This document shows, piece by piece, positions 32,641 through 43,990 of a stretch of 64,000 bases of DNA. This DNA comes from Euryodendron excelsum (Eukaryota; Streptophyta; Magnoliopsida; Ericales; Pentaphylacaceae), in assembly GCA_033060915.1 (NCBI GenBank), contig CM065394.1, positions 28,611,001-28,675,000 of the forward strand, in the 5' to 3' direction. Numbering within the stretch: position 1 is the stretch's first letter; every line of letters begins with the position of its first letter. A model generated the notes under the pieces. The model was not told the DNA's origin and searched no databases. It worked only from the letters and a program-made list of their open reading frames with translations. The position numbers and the translations under genes are program-made.

Positions 32641-33640
32641 CATAATTTTTGAACCAGGACTCCGATTAATGTGCAATCAACTCTCGCACGTTACTCAGGA
32701 CCCACATGAGCCTCTCGTCGAGTTTTGCACTCACCGGACCTTTTTTCCCCAATTCGGTACCCCGAAGGCCGACATGACCTAACTCTGAAACTCTAACTCC
32801 TGAAAAAGCAAAAGATGACATAACATTTGAACCGGGACTTTGATTGACATGCCGTCAACTATGGCACGTCACTCGGGACCTGCAGGAGCCTCCCGTTGAG
32901 TTTCGCACTCACTGGACCTTTCCTCCCAAATTCGATACCCCAAAGGCCGGCATGGCCTAACTCCGAAACTCTAACTCCCGAAAAAGCAAAAGATGACATA
33001 AATTTTGAACTGGGACTCCAATTGATGTGCTGTCAATTACGGCACATCACTCGGGACCCGTAGAAGCCTCCCGTCGAGTTTCGTACTCATCGGACCTTTC
33101 CTCCCAAATTCAGTACCCCGAAGGCCGACATGGCCTAACTCTAAACTCTAACTCTTGAAAAAGCAAAAGATGACATAACTTTTGAACCGGGACTCCGATT
33201 GACGTGCCGTCAACTACAGCACGTCACCCGAGACCCACAGGAGCCTCCTGTCGAGTTTCGCACTCATCGAACCTTTCCCCCTAAATTCGGTACCCCGAAG
33301 GCCGACATGGCCTAACTCTGAAACTCTAATTCCTGAAAAAGCAAAAGATGACATTACATTTGAACCGGGACTTCGATTGACGTGCCGTCAACTACGGCAC
33401 GTCACTCGGGACCCGCAGGAGCCTCTCGTCGAGTTTCGCACTCATCGGACCTTTCCTCCCAAATTCAGTACCCCGAAGGCCGATATGGCCTAACTCCGAA
33501 ATTCTAACTCCCGAAAAAGCAAAACATGACATAACTTTTGAACCGGGACTCCGATTGATGTGCTGTCAACTACGGCAAGTCACTCGAGACTTGTAGGAGC
33601 CTTCCGTTGAGTTTCACACTCACCGGACCTTTCCTCCCCA
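32641..33640. repeat. 178-bp tandem array, five full copies plus a partial
   Basis: The anchor CATAA (CATTA in copy 5) precedes TTTGAAC at 32641, 32819, 32997, 33174, 33352 and 33530, so the period is 177-178 bp. Each unit has a GC-rich dyad near its start, then CGAGTTTCGCACTC, TACCCCGAAGGCCGA and a closing GAAAAAGCAAAA. In copy 5 the dyad is perfect: TGACGTGCCGT at 33378-33388 and its exact complement at 33394-33404, with a 5-base loop. The last unit stops after about 110 bp. Confidence 0.92.
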
Positions 33641-33733
33641 AAATGGCAAATATAACCCAAACTCACATATATATTACATGAAAACATAATAACTTATTTT
33701 GCATCATACTGAACTACAAATCAGAACATGCTT

Positions 33734-33928
33734 TTATAGACCATGTTTATAACAACATAGTGGTTTCCCAACAAAGGTAAGGGTAGCAGGTAGATAGTTT
33801 TCAAAGTTATTGTCACCTTCTTCTTCTGAGAAGTCTGAAAGTTTTGAGTTAGAAATTAGCAACGGATCTTCAATAATTTTTATTATTTGTTTTGTTGGAT
33901 CAACATATTCTTTCTTCGCGTCCTCCAT
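33734..33928 (-). CDS. short acidic ORF in the Mutator-like element
   Basis: 64 codons, rich in acidic residues (for example LSDFSEEEGDNNFEN). It lies 24 bases downstream of the 33953-34420 ORF on the same strand. It could be a decayed continuation of that protein or chance; no family recognised. Confidence 0.25.
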   Translation of the reverse strand: MEDAKKEYVDPTKQIIKIIEDPLLISNSKLSDFSEEEGDNNFENYLPATLTFVGKPLCCYKHGL

Positions 33929-33952
33929 AAAATGATATCTATCTAGTCTTCG

Positions 33953-34420
33953 TTACATTTGATCAATCTCACATTCGAGTGCTTTTATGACCTTGCTGTT
34001 AGGTGATTTCCTCCCGAAAAACTTAGCTGACCGGGCCTTTGGGACACGTAGGTCATGCCATTGGCAATACATCTCTTGTTCACACCGTTTATCGAATAAG
34101 TCTTCCCAGGACAACCTTATGCATTGGTCGTCGGTCACACCGTGGGGTGGTTGGAAGGATGCATTGCCAATAAAGATATGGCTGACCGGACCCATCATAT
34201 TGTGCATTATAATAGGTTTGTTGAGGAAGCTACGTTTTCGGCCATACCATTTGTTACCAATTGGATTTGTATATGTACCTACCATGTGGATGACTGAGTT
34301 GTGATTTTCATGCACAGTGCTGGTTGGAATTGAATGACAAGATGATGCACCAAATAACTCTTTTCGCTGGTTTCTTGAGCATTTCATGACCTTACACCAT
34401 CTTATACTCAACCGGTTCAC
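33953..34420 (-). CDS. unrecognised 155-residue ORF in the Mutator-like element
   Basis: The longest undisturbed frame in this part of the element, on the same strand as the PMD gene. It has a mixed, protein-like composition: a basic N-terminus, the segments IHMVGTYTNPIGNKWYGRKR and DDQCIRLSWEDLFDKRC, and a basic C-terminal stretch LRVPKARSAKFFGRK. There is no signal peptide or membrane segment, and no transposase, peptidase or PMD motif that I recognise. It may be an exon of a larger spliced product or an accessory gene of this element family. A captured host fragment is also possible. Confidence 0.4.
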   Translation of the reverse strand: MNRLSIRWCKVMKCSRNQRKELFGASSCHSIPTSTVHENHNSVIHMVGTYTNPIGNKWYGRKRSFLNKPIIMHNMMGPVSHIFIGNASFQPPHGVTDDQCIRLSWEDLFDKRCEQEMYCQWHDLRVPKARSAKFFGRKSPNSKVIKALECEIDQM

Positions 34421-34992
34421 ACCAATCCGTCATGCTGAAAGATATTAATTGTTGGTGAAAGGTTTCACGTGATACTACAAAATTCACATGACAATATTGA
34501 AGTTACTGGCAGGGTTCACGTGAAAGGCTTCAGAAGGTAAAGACATGACAATGATGAATTGACAAGTAATAGGACATGACAATTATCAAGAAGTTCACGT
34601 GAAATGTTTCAAAAGATAGAGATAGGACAATCATGTATCGAAAAGTAATAGGACATGACAAGTCTGCAAAGAGTGCCAGTGTTAACAACAATAGTTGTAT
34701 TCATTTATAAATGGACATAAATAGAACAAAACCATAATTTCTTATGATGTAAACTTTAATTTTGCTATAAATAAATTTATTTATAAAAAAAATTCTCGTT
34801 ATTAATTATTATATCCAACAAGTTTCGAAATCTAATTATCTAGTGTGCAAAAAACAATCTTGCTACTATACATAGCCTCTTGTACCACATCGGGGTGACC
34901 TCCTCTCTCTTGCAGGCCTCAGCTAATGGACAAAGACACGTGTGATGGACCGTAGTGTCGGATGTGCTTCTAGCTGTGGGTCTGGCTATGGC

Positions 34993-35627
34993 TAGGGATG
35001 GCAACGGGGCGAGTTTGGGACGGATTTATCCCAACCCTACCCCGCCCCAATTAAAAAAACCCTCCCCCATCCTCATCCCAAACCCGTGACGGATTAGAAC
35101 TCAAAACCCCACCCCCGACCCGTTTAAAAAAATCCCAACCCACCCTCGCCCCACCCCCACTACATTTAAAAACAAATTCCACGTGGCCATCCTTTGATGG
35201 TAGTTAATTTGCTATAAAAGACAACTAGCCTTAGCTGTAGTCTTGGTTATGGCTTTATAAAGACTAAGTTGCCTTTGCTTTGTATTAGAATTTCGATGTG
35301 GTACAAAAGTGTGGGGTCTTGCCTTTAGACAAAGTTATAACTCTTTGTCCCACATCAATCACATAAACAAAACACAACTTAAATCATACTATAAAGCATA
35401 TGATAGGCCGAGCACCATAGATTCAAGGTTTTATAAGCCCTTATTCGGGGCGGGTTCAGGGTTGGTAGAACAAAACCCATCCTCGTCCCAAACCCGATGC
35501 GGGTTGCTCTATACAATCCCATCCCCACCCCAACCCCGTTTGGATGCACCCCAACCCGTCCCAATAGGGGCGGGGTGGGGTGGGGTGGGGTGGGTCCTCA
35601 ATATTTCGGGGCAAATTGCCACCCCTA
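34993..35627. mobile_element. hAT-type MITE nested in the Mutator-like element
   Basis: Ends TAGGGATGGCAACGGGGC and GGGGCAAATTGCCACCCCTA, flanked by 8-bp near-duplicates GCTATGGC (34985-34992) and ACTATGGC (35628-35635, 7 of 8 matching). The subterminal GGGGCGGG/CCCCACCC stretches are typical of this widespread family. A degraded relative is at 56511-56977. The element inserted after the Mutator-like element, since it interrupts it. Confidence 0.85.
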
Positions 35628-35892
35628 ACTATGGCGCTGTTGGTGGCTGTGGCACTAGGTGTGACTCTGGATGTGGCTGCAGATGTGGATGTGACTCTGC
35701 CTGTGTGATTTATGAAACACTCTCAGTATCAATGGTAGGGGGTGCCACCACTAGATGAATCTGCTGCACACTACTAACCTGAGTGACCTGCGATGGCCCC
35801 TCTGGCTGTGTCGTAGGGGCAAAATGGTCCCGACCCTTTGCTGAGAAAGGCGTCTCTATCTGCTGCCCAGATGCTAATAATGGGTTGACATA

Positions 35893-38370
35893 TCATTGGA
35901 AGTCATCATCATCTCCTACTGACGATAACCAATACCCCTGGTCGTATGCAACAGGTGATGTAATATGGCGATGGACGATGGGACGCGGTATGACCTCAGA
36001 ACTACTCGGACGTGATGATGAGGGCGCATTGTGTGACTCGGTGTGATATGTATATACTGGCCTAATCGGAGTCACATAGGTTGAGGATGGCTGCGTAGCA
36101 CTGAAATACTGCAGGAACTCCTGTGACGATGATCCGCTGGGAGAGGGAGCGGCTGGAGCTGCTGGTGGCATAGGAGCAGGAGCGTCTAGAACTCCTGGCT
36201 GTGCAATCCGCTACTGCTCACGCAAGACATGAAGTGACCTCTAACACAGGTCCCAGACTAAATACATGTCCTATAGTGCTTCCGGCCTGCCGTATGCATA
36301 TATGGCACAATCGACGAAATGATGTATGACCACGATGTGATGAGTCTGCAAAATAAGTTAAAGTTTTTATGGCATTCACAGCGAAAAATATATAATTTAT
36401 GACATTACTAACCGCAATCTTGACCATGGAGCCAACCTTAAGGTATCCAGTAGTAGGCCGATGAACTGGATTCCCTACCAGTGTGCGTGTGATACGGCGG
36501 TACCATACCATATACGGATCATCGTAACGTATGTCTGCAGCATCAATCACCCCAGCTATAAGAAACTCACGCCTATGCTACCATCGTTCCATGTGTTGTC
36601 CATGGAACTGGGTCCAATCAGTAGGCGGTCTCCCTCTCAAGTCAATAGCATGTAATGTGGGCGAGGTATCATGAGTGGCAGGTACAAGCTGTCTGAAACC
36701 AAACTGTCGGCAAACTCGATCCGATAGATGCCACTCAACAACCTCGAGGCACAGCAAAAGAGATTGAGTGACCCATATATCACTCCCAACTCGACAATAA
36801 TCAAGAAGTGTATGCATGATAGCATCGTATGGCCTCCATATGAACTACATAGTTTACATTAATAGTACCCATTAATAAGCAACGACGCTACAATTAAGTA
36901 ATATGAATTACAAAATCTAAAATTGTATACATACCTTGTCAGGTCACAAGCGGTCCAGCTGATCTCGGTAGACGCGGACCACATGGGTGGAAGTACTGGT
37001 AGTGCAATATCTAGATCTCTATCTAGCATAAACTTTCAACATAATATCAATTAATTTTTACAATTATAAATGTGTAGAGGTGTTAACAAAAATAAAAAGG
37101 CAGTTATACATACCTAGCACCCTATGGTCCACCGGAAAAGTCCACCCCCTGTATAACTAATGGCTGTTGGCTAGTAGTAGGATCATCCATGCGGTGCGGG
37201 CCCATGCATGGGAATCGCTTGCACGCTCATATTTGTACAAAAAGGGTCCACCAATCATGCTATGAATAAATTGTAATAAATGACAAGCATTGTAAAGAAA
37301 CATAACATGAACTATGTATTCAACCTATAATAAAACGAGTGCTCCTGCAATCTGCTTCGCCCCAATCCTCGCCGTCCGGCACATGCTCCTGTAAAGCATG
37401 GCTAAAACCGCACTGCCCCAGCTATATGCCCCGGCAACGTCCAAGAGAAGTAGAAATAGGAGATATGTGAGCCTCACCATAGTCTGAGAGTAATCTGTGA
37501 GAAGTATACTCCCAAGCAGTCGCAGTATATAGGCACGTGCATGCCGCTGTACAGTAACCTCATCTGCATCCTGTGGGAGGACTTGGAATGTGTGACGAAG
37601 CCATGCCATCCTAAGGCGGCCACTGTCAATCTCCTCTGCAGGTGGGCTAACACCGAATGCCTGCATATATAGAGCCTGACACTCCTATCGTCATCAAAGT
37701 CGTCATTTAATTCATTTCTCATTAAAATATCAATATCTTCATCTGAATTATCGGATTGAACGACATTTGCATCTTCATTTACATGTGTCCTAGTCTCGTC
37801 TAATGCAACTAGGCGTTTTACAGGATCCAGACTTCTGCTGGAACCTCCCGCCTCTAAGTACCCACCTTGGCCTGATGCATATTGTGGGTGAGGTGTTGGT
37901 GGACTGTGAAAGTCATGAAACATTTCAAAATTACTAAGGCCCTGCGAGAAATTTTCATTTGGGTTGAAGAGGCTAGACATTCGTTACCCTGGCCCTTCCT
38001 CAACTATTGTGCTTTGGCTACTCTGCCCAAGTGAAACCATTTGAGTAAATGACCCCAGTGCTGATACATCTCCCCTCTCTGACAATAGTTCACCGTAGGT
38101 TTGGACATTTGCCCAACTCACATTCGCACGACTTCTACTGGTGTTCATTGTGCTACCCTCCTCCTTTACAACATATATTTCAACACATCGGTGGTCAGGA
38201 TATCTCAAAGGAATATTTAGCACATTTTGTAATGTCCTGTCGTCATTGATTGGCAACTTCTTATATATCATGACATCTCCATTTCGTCGGTGCGGGTATC
38301 TACATATGAACTTTATAGCCACATGTTCTCGGTACTCAGCCATCATTTGCATAATCATTTCACGTAACAC
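35893..38370 (-). pseudogene. plant mobile domain (PMD) protein gene of the Mutator-like element, decayed
   Basis: Exon-like blocks in order on the minus strand. 38370-37987 is an N-terminal module of MuDR-like type (VAIKFICRYPHRRNG, then DHRCVEIYVVKEEG). 37980-37660 is an acidic linker (DNSDEDID, DDFDDD). 37666-37325 begins the PMD (MQAFGVSPP, MVRLTYLLFLLLLD). 36825-36450 is the PMD core (LDYCRVGSDIWVTQSLLLC, EVVEWHLSDRVCRQFG, LHAIDLRGRPPTDW, then YMVWYRRITR). 36171-35893 is a proline/serine-rich tail. PMD proteins include host MAIN and MAIL1, and the domain is common in plant transposons. Breaks: an in-frame TAA at 37986-37984, a 2-nt GT duplication near 37689 that shifts frame, and TAG at 37333-37331 where the family has a glutamine codon. 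Confidence 0.8.
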
Positions 38371-38689
38371 AGCAATTAAGGTTCAAATTTTAATATCATA
38401 ACACGCACTAGCATCTATATCATGGGATACACCTTATCGGCGATCTCGTATTATCTTTCCCCCCTAATAAAACATAACCATTATTGTCATTATTTAGTTT
38501 TGCCTATCAAACACAACTAACAGAGATGTCATAAATGTACAAACTAATTAAATTAAATGTTTTAAAACTTATGTAAAGATGCTTATGTAAATACACATTT
38601 GATAGTTTATCGTAAATATTATTTACTTATATAATATAGTAAATTTATTTTGATATAAATACCAAATGACTATATGTATTTTATATATA

Positions 38690-39480
38690 TGTTATAAACT
38701 TGCAAAACTAATTTGCAATTATTTACTATTTTTTACAAATTTTTTGAATCATTGTTAAAATAATTATGAATTGTTTAATTTATTCATGAATTCTTTAAAT
38801 AATTTTTTAAATATTTTTATGTTTGTTCAAATTTGTTAAAATAAATTATGAGTTTTTTAATTTATTTATGAATTCTTTAAATAATTGTTTAAATATTTTT
38901 ATGTTCAATTTGTAAAGAAATTGTACTATTTTTCAATTATTTACATATTTTAAACATATTCTTTAAATAATTATATATATGTTCTAAACTTGCAAAACTA
39001 ATTTTAAATTATTTACCATTTTTTACAAATTTTTCAAATTTGTTAAAATAAATTATGAGTTGATTAATTTATTTATGAATTCTTTAAATAATTGTTTAAA
39101 TATTTTTATGTTCAATTTGTAAAGAAATTTTACTATTTTTCAATTATTTACATATTTTAAACATATTCTTTAAATAATTATATATATGTTTTGAACTTGC
39201 AAAACTAATTTTAAATTATTTACCATTTTTTACAAATTTTTCAAATTTGTTAAAATAAATTATGAATTGTTTAATTTATTTATGAATTCTTTAAATAATT
39301 GTTTAAATATTTTTATGTTCAATTTATAAAGAAATTGTACTATTTTTCAATTATTTACATATTTTTAGCATATTCTTTATACATATGTTCTAAACTTGCA
39401 AAACTAATTTTAAATTATTTACCACTTTTTACGAATTGTTAAAATCATATTCTTTAAATTAAATTATGAATTGTTTAAAT
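38690..39480. repeat. AT-rich tandem array, about 200-bp period
   Basis: The phrase CTTGCAAAACTAATTT recurs at 38699, 38989, 39196 and 39395. The last two intervals are 207 and 199 bp; the first is 290 bp because a 90-bp block is duplicated again inside it. It lies between the PMD frame and the right inverted end of the element, probably in a 5' intron or leader. Confidence 0.85.
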
Positions 39481-40170
39481 AATTCTTAAAATAATTTTCT
39501 GTTAACTTTGTAAACAGAAAATTATGAACTGTTTAATTTTAATTTTTTCTTACATAATTGAATTATTTACTACTTTTCTGTTAATTTTTGGTTACTATTT
39601 TTTAATGAACATATTTTTAATTTTTAATATTTTTAAATTATTTACATATTTTTAATATATTATTTAACATATTATTTAAATAATTATCTACACATTTTTA
39701 TTTTTAATACATGCTGAATTTTTCACATAAAAAAAAATTAATTACAATAACACTACAACTAACAGTGTAATCAAGAAGAAGAAAAAAATCAAAAAAAATA
39801 AAAAATATATATATATATATATATGTATGCCATGCTTTGCATTAATTTATAAAAACATATATATGTACACTTAAGTATACATATACAGAGAAAGAACATA
39901 TTATTCGTGTGTATATGTACATATGTATATATATATATATATACATAACAATAAAACCAGAAAGAGAGAGATAGAGAGAGTGTTTATTACCTTGTAAACG
40001 GCGAGTTTGAACCACACTAAAGAGCTTCACAAGATCGATAGAAAAAATCTTCTACGTATGCAAGATAAACTTGAAGAAACAAGCTCTAGAAAGTTTTCTT
40101 CGTAACTATTTCCTTCCTCCAGACGCTGCAAATGAAAAAACGAGAGGGAAAGTAGAATGAAATACAGGCC

Positions 40171-40227
40171 AAAAACGCTAATTGAAAAAGCGTTTTCAGT
40201 GAAAATGCTTTTTCAATTAGCGTTTTT
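40171..40227. repeat. 57-nt near-perfect palindrome at the right end of the Mutator-like element
   Basis: Two 27-base arms (40171-40197 and 40201-40227) are reverse complements with one mismatch and a 3-base loop. The arm contains CGCTAATTGAAAAAGCG, and the same words recur in looser inverted form at the left end near 32486-32585. Confidence 0.9.
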
Positions 40228-40406
40228 ACTTTGTATACGCACGGCGGTATAAATACGTATAAAATGCTTTTTCAATTAGCCTTTACACTAAAAATGCTTT
40301 TCAAATAAGCGTTAAACTCGGCTGATGAAATAAAGTTTAAACCACCCCTAGTTCCAGAATAAAGATTAAATAAAGGTTTTGTTATGAAAATTAGCCCAAG
40401 GATGGA

Positions 40407-43400
40407 ACCAAGATTTCATCTTTGGGGCCAAAACATAAAAAACAAAAATTACACCAACTTGAGACGGGGGTCACCATACGTAGGGATTTTTTTGTTAAAG
40501 TAGAGAGATTTAATCTTTGGAGGGTCAGAACATTAAAAACTTATACCTAACCTGAGAGAAAGGCTATCATATTAAGGGATTTTTGTCAAAGTATGGTGGC
40601 ATGGCCCTGCGGTCCAAGGATAGTTCCATCCCTTCATAAGAGTGACTTGTGGTACTGTAAATTGTTGACAAATTATATTAGCATCTATGGTCCTAACAAA
40701 TTATACAAATCATGTGAAAACATTCGCATTTACCTTGCATAGTTCATTGATTTCAACCTTTTGTCCCTAGAATTTGTTATTGTTCTTTTTCTTCTTCTTA
40801 AATAGCTCTTTAAAGAATCTACCTCGTAGCACTCAACCTTATTTTTAAAATTTCAATAAATAAATAAGCAAAATAGAAAGAGATGCTAAGCCAAAATTAA
40901 TCAATATTTTCTCTGCTCACACATGTATAACACAAGATATTTCTTCTAAATTATTACTATGCTAGAAGGTGACGTCCATGCATGCTTTCTTTCCAACAAA
41001 AGCAAAGTAGGATCAAATTAAGTTTTGTTTTTAACCTTGGATCAAAGAACTTATCCACTACTACTTCTCTCCCTATAACAGCAATAATTAGAAAAAGACA
41101 CCTATCAAAGAAAAAATAGTACATGAGGAAAGAAATAAAAAATTTAAAAAAGCAAGAAAGAAAGAATGAAAAAGAAAAAAAGGAAAATGATTTTACCCAC
41201 ATACTAGAAAATACAAACACTTTTAAGAGTGTAACGTATCCGTGTCGGATATACGTCGGACACACATACATACTTCTTGGACAAGTTAATTAGTGTGTTT
41301 TGAATTTTAATTTATTTATTTTTTAATAAACATGCCAGCGATATGTATCTATCACTTAAATACATATGAAACATATTACAAATTTAAATTTTAAATATGT
41401 TTTCATCATATTTTCGTTAAATAATGGTTAAATTATGAAATGTGTTTTTCATGTTGAATTATTATTATTTTTTTTAATATTTTTTATAGTTCGTGGGTGT
41501 TGCACTCATATATATACATAGCAAAGAAAATGATTCCGTTTTCTAACCAGAATGGAACTAAAGCGTATATATTACGTTTTCTTGTCAGAACAGCTGTACC
41601 AACCAGTATGAAACAGGATTAACAACTGTAATCCATACACGAGTCAGTGTCAATGTTTCTTAGCCTATGAAATTATATTTTTTTTTATAAAAATAGGACA
41701 TCGAGAGAGAAAAGAAATTAGTATACATCCATTTTGTTTGCACTTGATACCTTCTCATGCAATAATGCATAAGGAATGAATATTCCTAGCCATGCATAGC
41801 CGCTTCTTTTGGCATAGGTGCATCTATCCGTGGTGATCGTTGGTGAACGTTTATCATCTCTCATACATGTCTACCTTACCCTAGTTTTCATGAACAAAGA
41901 GATAAGCTCAAACCGATTCAACCCCCCAATACAACACAACTTGCATTAGTTTAATGTTTGGGGCAGCCAACCCCACCTCTGCCCGAGCTCTTGTCCAGCC
42001 GACGGCATTCCGCCCGCTGCCCCAAACCCTAGCACCAAAACTTGAAAAGCTTATAAAAGCCAAAAACCCTAGTTGAAGGCTCTCATATTTCCATACACCT
42101 CCCTCTTCCTCGCATTTCCTTTCCTCACAGAATAAATGTTAGGTTTCTTTGTTGTTGGGTGTAACACAAGTGCATATATATATATATATATATATGTAAG
42201 CCATGCAGTAGAGAGAAGTCATTCTCCCAAAGAGTTGAGGTTTAGTAGCATGTTTAGCTCATGGTAAGAACTGGGTAAGTTCTATATATACTCTTATATA
42301 TATATATATATATACATGGGTATCAGTCCATGAGAGATAATTATATATATGTTCTCTTATACGTGCAACAAACTTCCATCCGCATGTGACTCCTTGGTGG
42401 GCAGAGCGGCCATATTTTTGCACAGATTGACTAAAATATGAGTACTAATTTATATGTGCTTTTTGCTGTATCTATAGGAGGTTTGAAGTGTGATTTTCAT
42501 GGTACACTAAATCTTCTTAGACTTGTCAGCATACAATTTTTTTTTAATTGAAATCTACACACCCTTTTCTTAAATATTACCATGTTTTAAAACGAAAAAA
42601 CTTGAAATAAAAAATCTATTCAGAATAATTTTAATGATCACCTACAAGGGGCTATGCTTATGCTTACAAGTGATGGTAAGCTGATATGTATATATACATA
42701 TACATGGTGGTGTGTGTTCCATGCTTTGTGATTCCAAGATCTGGATCTAAGTGGGGTTTTGAAAAGTAAAAGATGTGTCAGAACAATGGATTTTGTGATC
42801 TTCTCACAGTTGCTTGAATGTGGCCTTTCTTGTCTTACTATAGTAGAAGGTGGGGGCGTTTCCTCCCTGTTTGGGTTGTTGTCCATCAAAGTAGTTGGCC
42901 GTTGATATCTTGACCTAACCAGATGAAAGGAGAAATGAAATTTTGTGCAGGCCTTGTGATCCAATGCCAATGCAGGACAATGGAGTTAATTATGGTCCAA
43001 AGGTACTGTTAGGTTTGAGACCCTACCACTAGCTAGTAGGTATTATGGGTAGATAGAAAATTTGAGTCTTAGCTAGGCATGTGCTTCATTGCATTTGCCA
43101 TCATTTCAGTGGGACCAAACAAAATGAAAGGAATAAAATGTGCAAAAGAGAAAAAAAAATTTTTGAGACTAGTAATATTTTGACGTTTGAGTTTGAGGGA
43201 AAAATATTATTTTTTCCCTCTATTATTTTTTTTTTTTAGTTCCTTCCACGTTTACAAATATTGGCAAAATTTAAAGGGTATATATTTTTTTCTTTATTTT
43301 TTTTTTTTATCCAATTTACATATTAGTGGTTGTTGTGGCAAATCAACCAAAAAATAATACTTTAAATTTACTTCCTCGTCTTCCTTTCTAACGAGGGCGA

Positions 43401-43708
43401 CTCATACCCTGCGGTGGATATTGGTTGAGTCGGGAGTAAGCTGGGTTTACACTGCATATCAAACAAACATATGTCAGTCTGAGCTCGACTTGGCGCGTCA
43501 TCGGGCCTAATCTGATCAACCCAAAGCCCGTTCACCTCCTAGTTCCGTACATTACTTTCTAGACGGGCTGCATTTACAAGTAATATTGGGCCTTTTAACA
43601 AAAATATTTTCCCAATTGCCTAACTCCATTATCTGTTTTAAACTGATCGCTGAAACATATATTTGATGAAAATCCCTGAATTCAACATTTAGTGGCAGTT
43701 AAAAGTGC
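40407..43708. other. no protein gene recognised
   Basis: Contains repeat-like GTGTCGGATATACGTCGG words near 41235, TA-rich microsatellites (42174-42195 and 42292-42314) and a promoter-like patch (listed separately). The minus-strand frame at 42638-42970 resembles nothing known and is probably chance. Confidence 0.4.
41955..42110 (+). promoter_or_regulatory. possible promoter: inverted repeat, telo-boxes and TATA box
   Basis: A perfect 12-base inverted repeat (GTTTGGGGCAGC near 41956 and its complement near 42018) is followed by a telo-box AAACCCTAG (about 42025-42032), the TATA-like TTATAAAAG at 42051 and a second AACCCTAG at about 42066. Next comes a pyrimidine-rich stretch ending CCTCACAG, which looks like a plant leader. 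No open reading frame follows, so if it is transcribed the product may be non-coding. Only motif evidence supports this. Confidence 0.35.
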
Positions 43709-43990
43709 CACTAGAAAAGGTCTATAGCGTCATTTTTTAATGTAGTAACATTTTTAAGAAATGCTGCGGATACCCGTGTCACTCTAAATATAAGTGTCAC
43801 AAGTTCACATATAATGGCATTTAAAAATGCCACCATTTGTCTTTTAGGTGACTTCTATGAATGTCAAGTGCCACCACAATGGAAGAAAAATGCCACTATT
43901 TAGTATATTAGTGACATTTTTAAATGCTAAAAAATTAAAATAAAAAATTTTAAAAATTAAAAGTGCTAAGAAGTTTCAATTTGAATCTAT
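43709..43990 (+). mobile_element. possible CACTA-type element end
   Basis: CACTAGAAAAGGTCTATAGC is followed by repeated inverted GTGGCATTTTTAAATGCCAC-like words, the usual look of an En/Spm subterminal region. I find no matching right end and no transposase, so this is a fragment at best. Confidence 0.35.

Larger units (their letters stand above)
32395..40396 (-). mobile_element. 8.0-kb Mutator-like element carrying a PMD gene
   Basis: The terminal inverted repeats start GGCTAATTTCCATAACAA at the left and, on the other strand, GGCTAATTTTCATAACAA at the right. They stay alignable for about 130 bp (shared TCTTTATTC, GAGTT and AAAGCG-like words). The exact 10-bp duplication CAAGGATGGA flanks both ends (32385-32394 and 40397-40406). 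Long ends and a 9-10 bp target duplication are the Mutator hallmark. Inside, mostly on the minus strand, are a PMD pseudogene (35893-38370), an unknown ORF (33953-34420) and two tandem arrays. No DDE transposase or ULP1 peptidase is visible, so mobility would need help in trans. A minus-strand GT donor after GTTTACAAG near 39993 suggests an untranslated first exon and a long AT-rich intron before the PMD frame. Confidence 0.9.

Noticed and set aside
32641..33640. CRISPR-like or centromeric array
   Set aside because: The units are near-identical over their full 178 bp with no unique spacers, and the array is short and lies inside a transposon, so neither reading holds.
42638..42970. 110-residue minus-strand frame
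   Set aside because: No recognisable domain, no neighbouring exons, and no promoter in that orientation.
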